Shown one piece after another: positions 29,396 through 30,443 of a stretch of 30,443 bases of DNA. Made by a program: the position numbers and the translations under genes. The notes under the pieces are model-generated. The model saw only the letters and a program-made list of their open reading frames with translations. It had not been told where the DNA came from and did no database searches. The DNA is from JBOGEB01 sp050743125 (lineage in GTDB: Bacteria; Actinomycetota; Nitriliruptoria; Euzebyales; Egibacteraceae): positions 1 to 30,443 of the forward strand of contig JBOGEB010000029.1 in the NCBI GenBank assembly GCA_050743125.1. Direction: 5' to 3'. The stretch's first letter is position 1; each line of letters begins with the position of its first letter.

Positions 29396-30443
29396 ATGCA
29401 ACCGCGCTGCGTACCATCTCTTCGCTGCCCCGTCTGCCAGCATCAGATGCGGCTGCAGGGTAAGAGCACCATTTGTCCTCGCGCGCGCACGTTCGACATC
29501 GCGCGCCAGGGATATCTCAATCTCCTGATGCGCGGAAGGTCTCGGTCAAACGCCCCAGGTGACACACGCGAGCTGCTGGAGGCACATCGACGACTCCTGG
29601 AGGCGAGCCACTTTCTTCCGCTCGCGAACGCCAGTAGCGACACCGCGGCCGCCCACCTGGCCGCAATCACTCCCACGGATAGCGAGTCACGCTATGTCCT
29701 GGATAGCGGCTGCGGGGTGGGCTACTACCTTGCTCAACTCGCCGGTGCGCTGCCTCACGCTCTGCCGGGTTCCGAACTCTGCTATTTCGGCGTGGACGTC
29801 TCCAAGGCGGCCACAAGGCTGGCGTCGGTGCGTTACCCCGATCTCAACTTCGTGGTGTGCGACGTACGCTCAACAGTTCCCCTTGCATCAGGCGCAGCCC
29901 GGCTGGGCCTCAATGTGCTCGCTCCCAGAAACGTCGGTGAGTTCGCACGGCTGGCCGCGTCTGGCGGGCTGCTCGTCGTCGTCATCCCTGCACTTGACCA
30001 CCTGGCGGAACTCAGGGAGCGGTACGAGCTGCCAGGCTTGGGCATCCGGGCCAAAAAAGAGGCTCAGGTCGTCACTGAGTTGTCCACCACATTCGAGCTC
30101 CGCCGGCGGCAGGACGTGCGGTTCCAGCTCCATCTTTCTCCTCGAGGCATCTTTGACCTCGTGACCATGACGCCGGCCGCTCGTCACATCGCTGAGCCGG
30201 ACGTGAGACGGATCGCCAACGCGCAGCGGTCATCGGTCACTGCAGCCCTCACGCTGCTGTTTTCGAAAGACGAGAGGATTCGGCCGGGGGCGCCACCCGG
30301 TGACCCGACGCACGTTCTCAGGGGAGGAGGGCTTGGGGCTCCAGCGCGACGATGCCGGTGGCGCCGAGGGCGCGGAGATCGCCGAGGCGGGCCCACAGCT
30401 GGCCGTTGCCCACGACGAAATGGACCGCGACAAGGTCCTCGCG
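29396..30443 (+). CDS. rlmA: RlmA-like 23S rRNA (guanine-N1) methyltransferase, stop not reached
   Basis: The ATG at 29396 opens a frame beginning MQPRCVPSLRCPVCQHQMRL, matching the RlmA zinc finger that reads rRNA. It continues TFDIARQGYLNLLMRG, then the SAM-binding motif YVLDSGCGVGYYLAQLAGAL, FGVDVSKAATRLASVRYPDL and NVLAPRNVGEFARLAASGGL. RlmA enzymes methylate G745 or G748 of 23S rRNA, giving tylosin or mycinamicin resistance in producers. The third-fourth zinc pair is odd: after Cys11, Cys14 and Cys27 the expected His is Arg31. Family-like sequence ends near LTLLFSKDERI (about 30283). The frame then stays open to the window edge across hisG on the other strand, so the true stop may lie outside or have been lost. 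Confidence 0.75.
   Translation, partial: MQPRCVPSLRCPVCQHQMRLQGKSTICPRARTFDIARQGYLNLLMRGRSRSNAPGDTRELLEAHRRLLEASHFLPLANASSDTAAAHLAAITPTDSESRYVLDSGCGVGYYLAQLAGALPHALPGSELCYFGVDVSKAATRLASVRYPDLNFVVCDVRSTVPLASGAARLGLNVLAPRNVGEFARLAASGGLLVVVIPALDHLAELRERYELPGLGIRAKKEAQVVTELSTTFELRRRQDVRFQLHLSPRGIFDLVTMTPAARHIAEPDVRRIANAQRSSVTAALTLLFSKDERIRPGAPPGDPTHVLRGGGLGAPARRCRWRRGRGDRRGGPTAGRCPRRNGPRQGPR
30318..30443 (-). CDS. hisG: ATP phosphoribosyltransferase HisG, C-terminal fragment
   Basis: The minus strand from the window edge to a TGA at 30318 encodes 41 residues: EDLVAVHFVVGNGQLWARLG, then DLRALGATGIVALEPQALLP. This is the end of the C-terminal regulatory domain of HisG, where L-x-x-x-G-A-T-G-I is conserved. 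HisG starts histidine synthesis by joining ATP and PRPP and is inhibited by histidine through this domain. Only the tail is in view, so long or short form cannot be told with certainty. It converges with the RlmA-like gene. Confidence 0.75.
   Translation of the reverse strand, partial: REDLVAVHFVVGNGQLWARLGDLRALGATGIVALEPQALLP

Overview
The window is a GC-rich chromosomal segment of an actinobacterium (Actinomycetota). The evidence is a set of actinobacterial regulators: a WhiB protein, a SigR/RsrA-type sigma and zinc anti-sigma pair, a SigF/SigB-type sigma with an RsbW-like partner, and a PdtaS-type histidine kinase. A potassium block also resembles M. tuberculosis Rv2690c-Rv2694c. I cannot place it below phylum; DUF5317 and many divergent sequences would fit a lineage away from Streptomyces and Mycobacterium. 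No rRNA, tRNA or CRISPR array was seen.

Positions 1-4.4 kb are accessory DNA. An IS630-type transposase tail is followed by a four-copy tandem array (321-2716, minus strand) of small secreted Ser/Gly-rich proteins. Each copy is a near 640-660 bp cassette with a conserved upstream block, and copies 2-4 have a hairpin behind them. A decayed ISL3-type transposase, a degenerate stretch and a 181-bp MITE-like element follow. Positions 4.5-10.05 kb are regulatory and lipid genes: anti-sigma and sigma, a diacylglycerol-kinase-like enzyme, a glycerophosphodiester phosphodiesterase, whiB, pdtaS and a stand-alone sigma region-4 protein.

Positions 10.08-15.5 kb are a second mobile-DNA zone. It holds a broken IS630 transposase, a second copy of the 181-bp element, and two full plus two partial copies of another MITE-like family with CTAG ends and an internal 33-bp tandem repeat. 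These surround a conserved unknown gene, a DUF5317 membrane protein, an NAD-dependent epimerase and a sigR-rsrA-like operon. One MITE supplies the stop codon of the unknown gene. Another sits 9 bp from the sigR-like start.

Positions 15.5-30.4 kb are mostly core genes. A three-gene set (TcpC-like membrane protein, DUF6459-like protein, M23 peptidase) precedes secA, a NarL-type response regulator and hpf. Then come an OB-fold protein, two TrkA-type potassium regulators divergent from a KimA-like APC transporter, comF, a zinc-type dehydrogenase relative, an RlmA-like 23S rRNA methyltransferase and the 3' end of hisG.

The best candidate for something undescribed is the secreted-protein array, with signs of recent gene conversion or duplication between copies. 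Next are the two MITE-like families and their effects on neighbouring genes, and a possible leader peptide with a perfect Shine-Dalgarno overlapping the hpf start.
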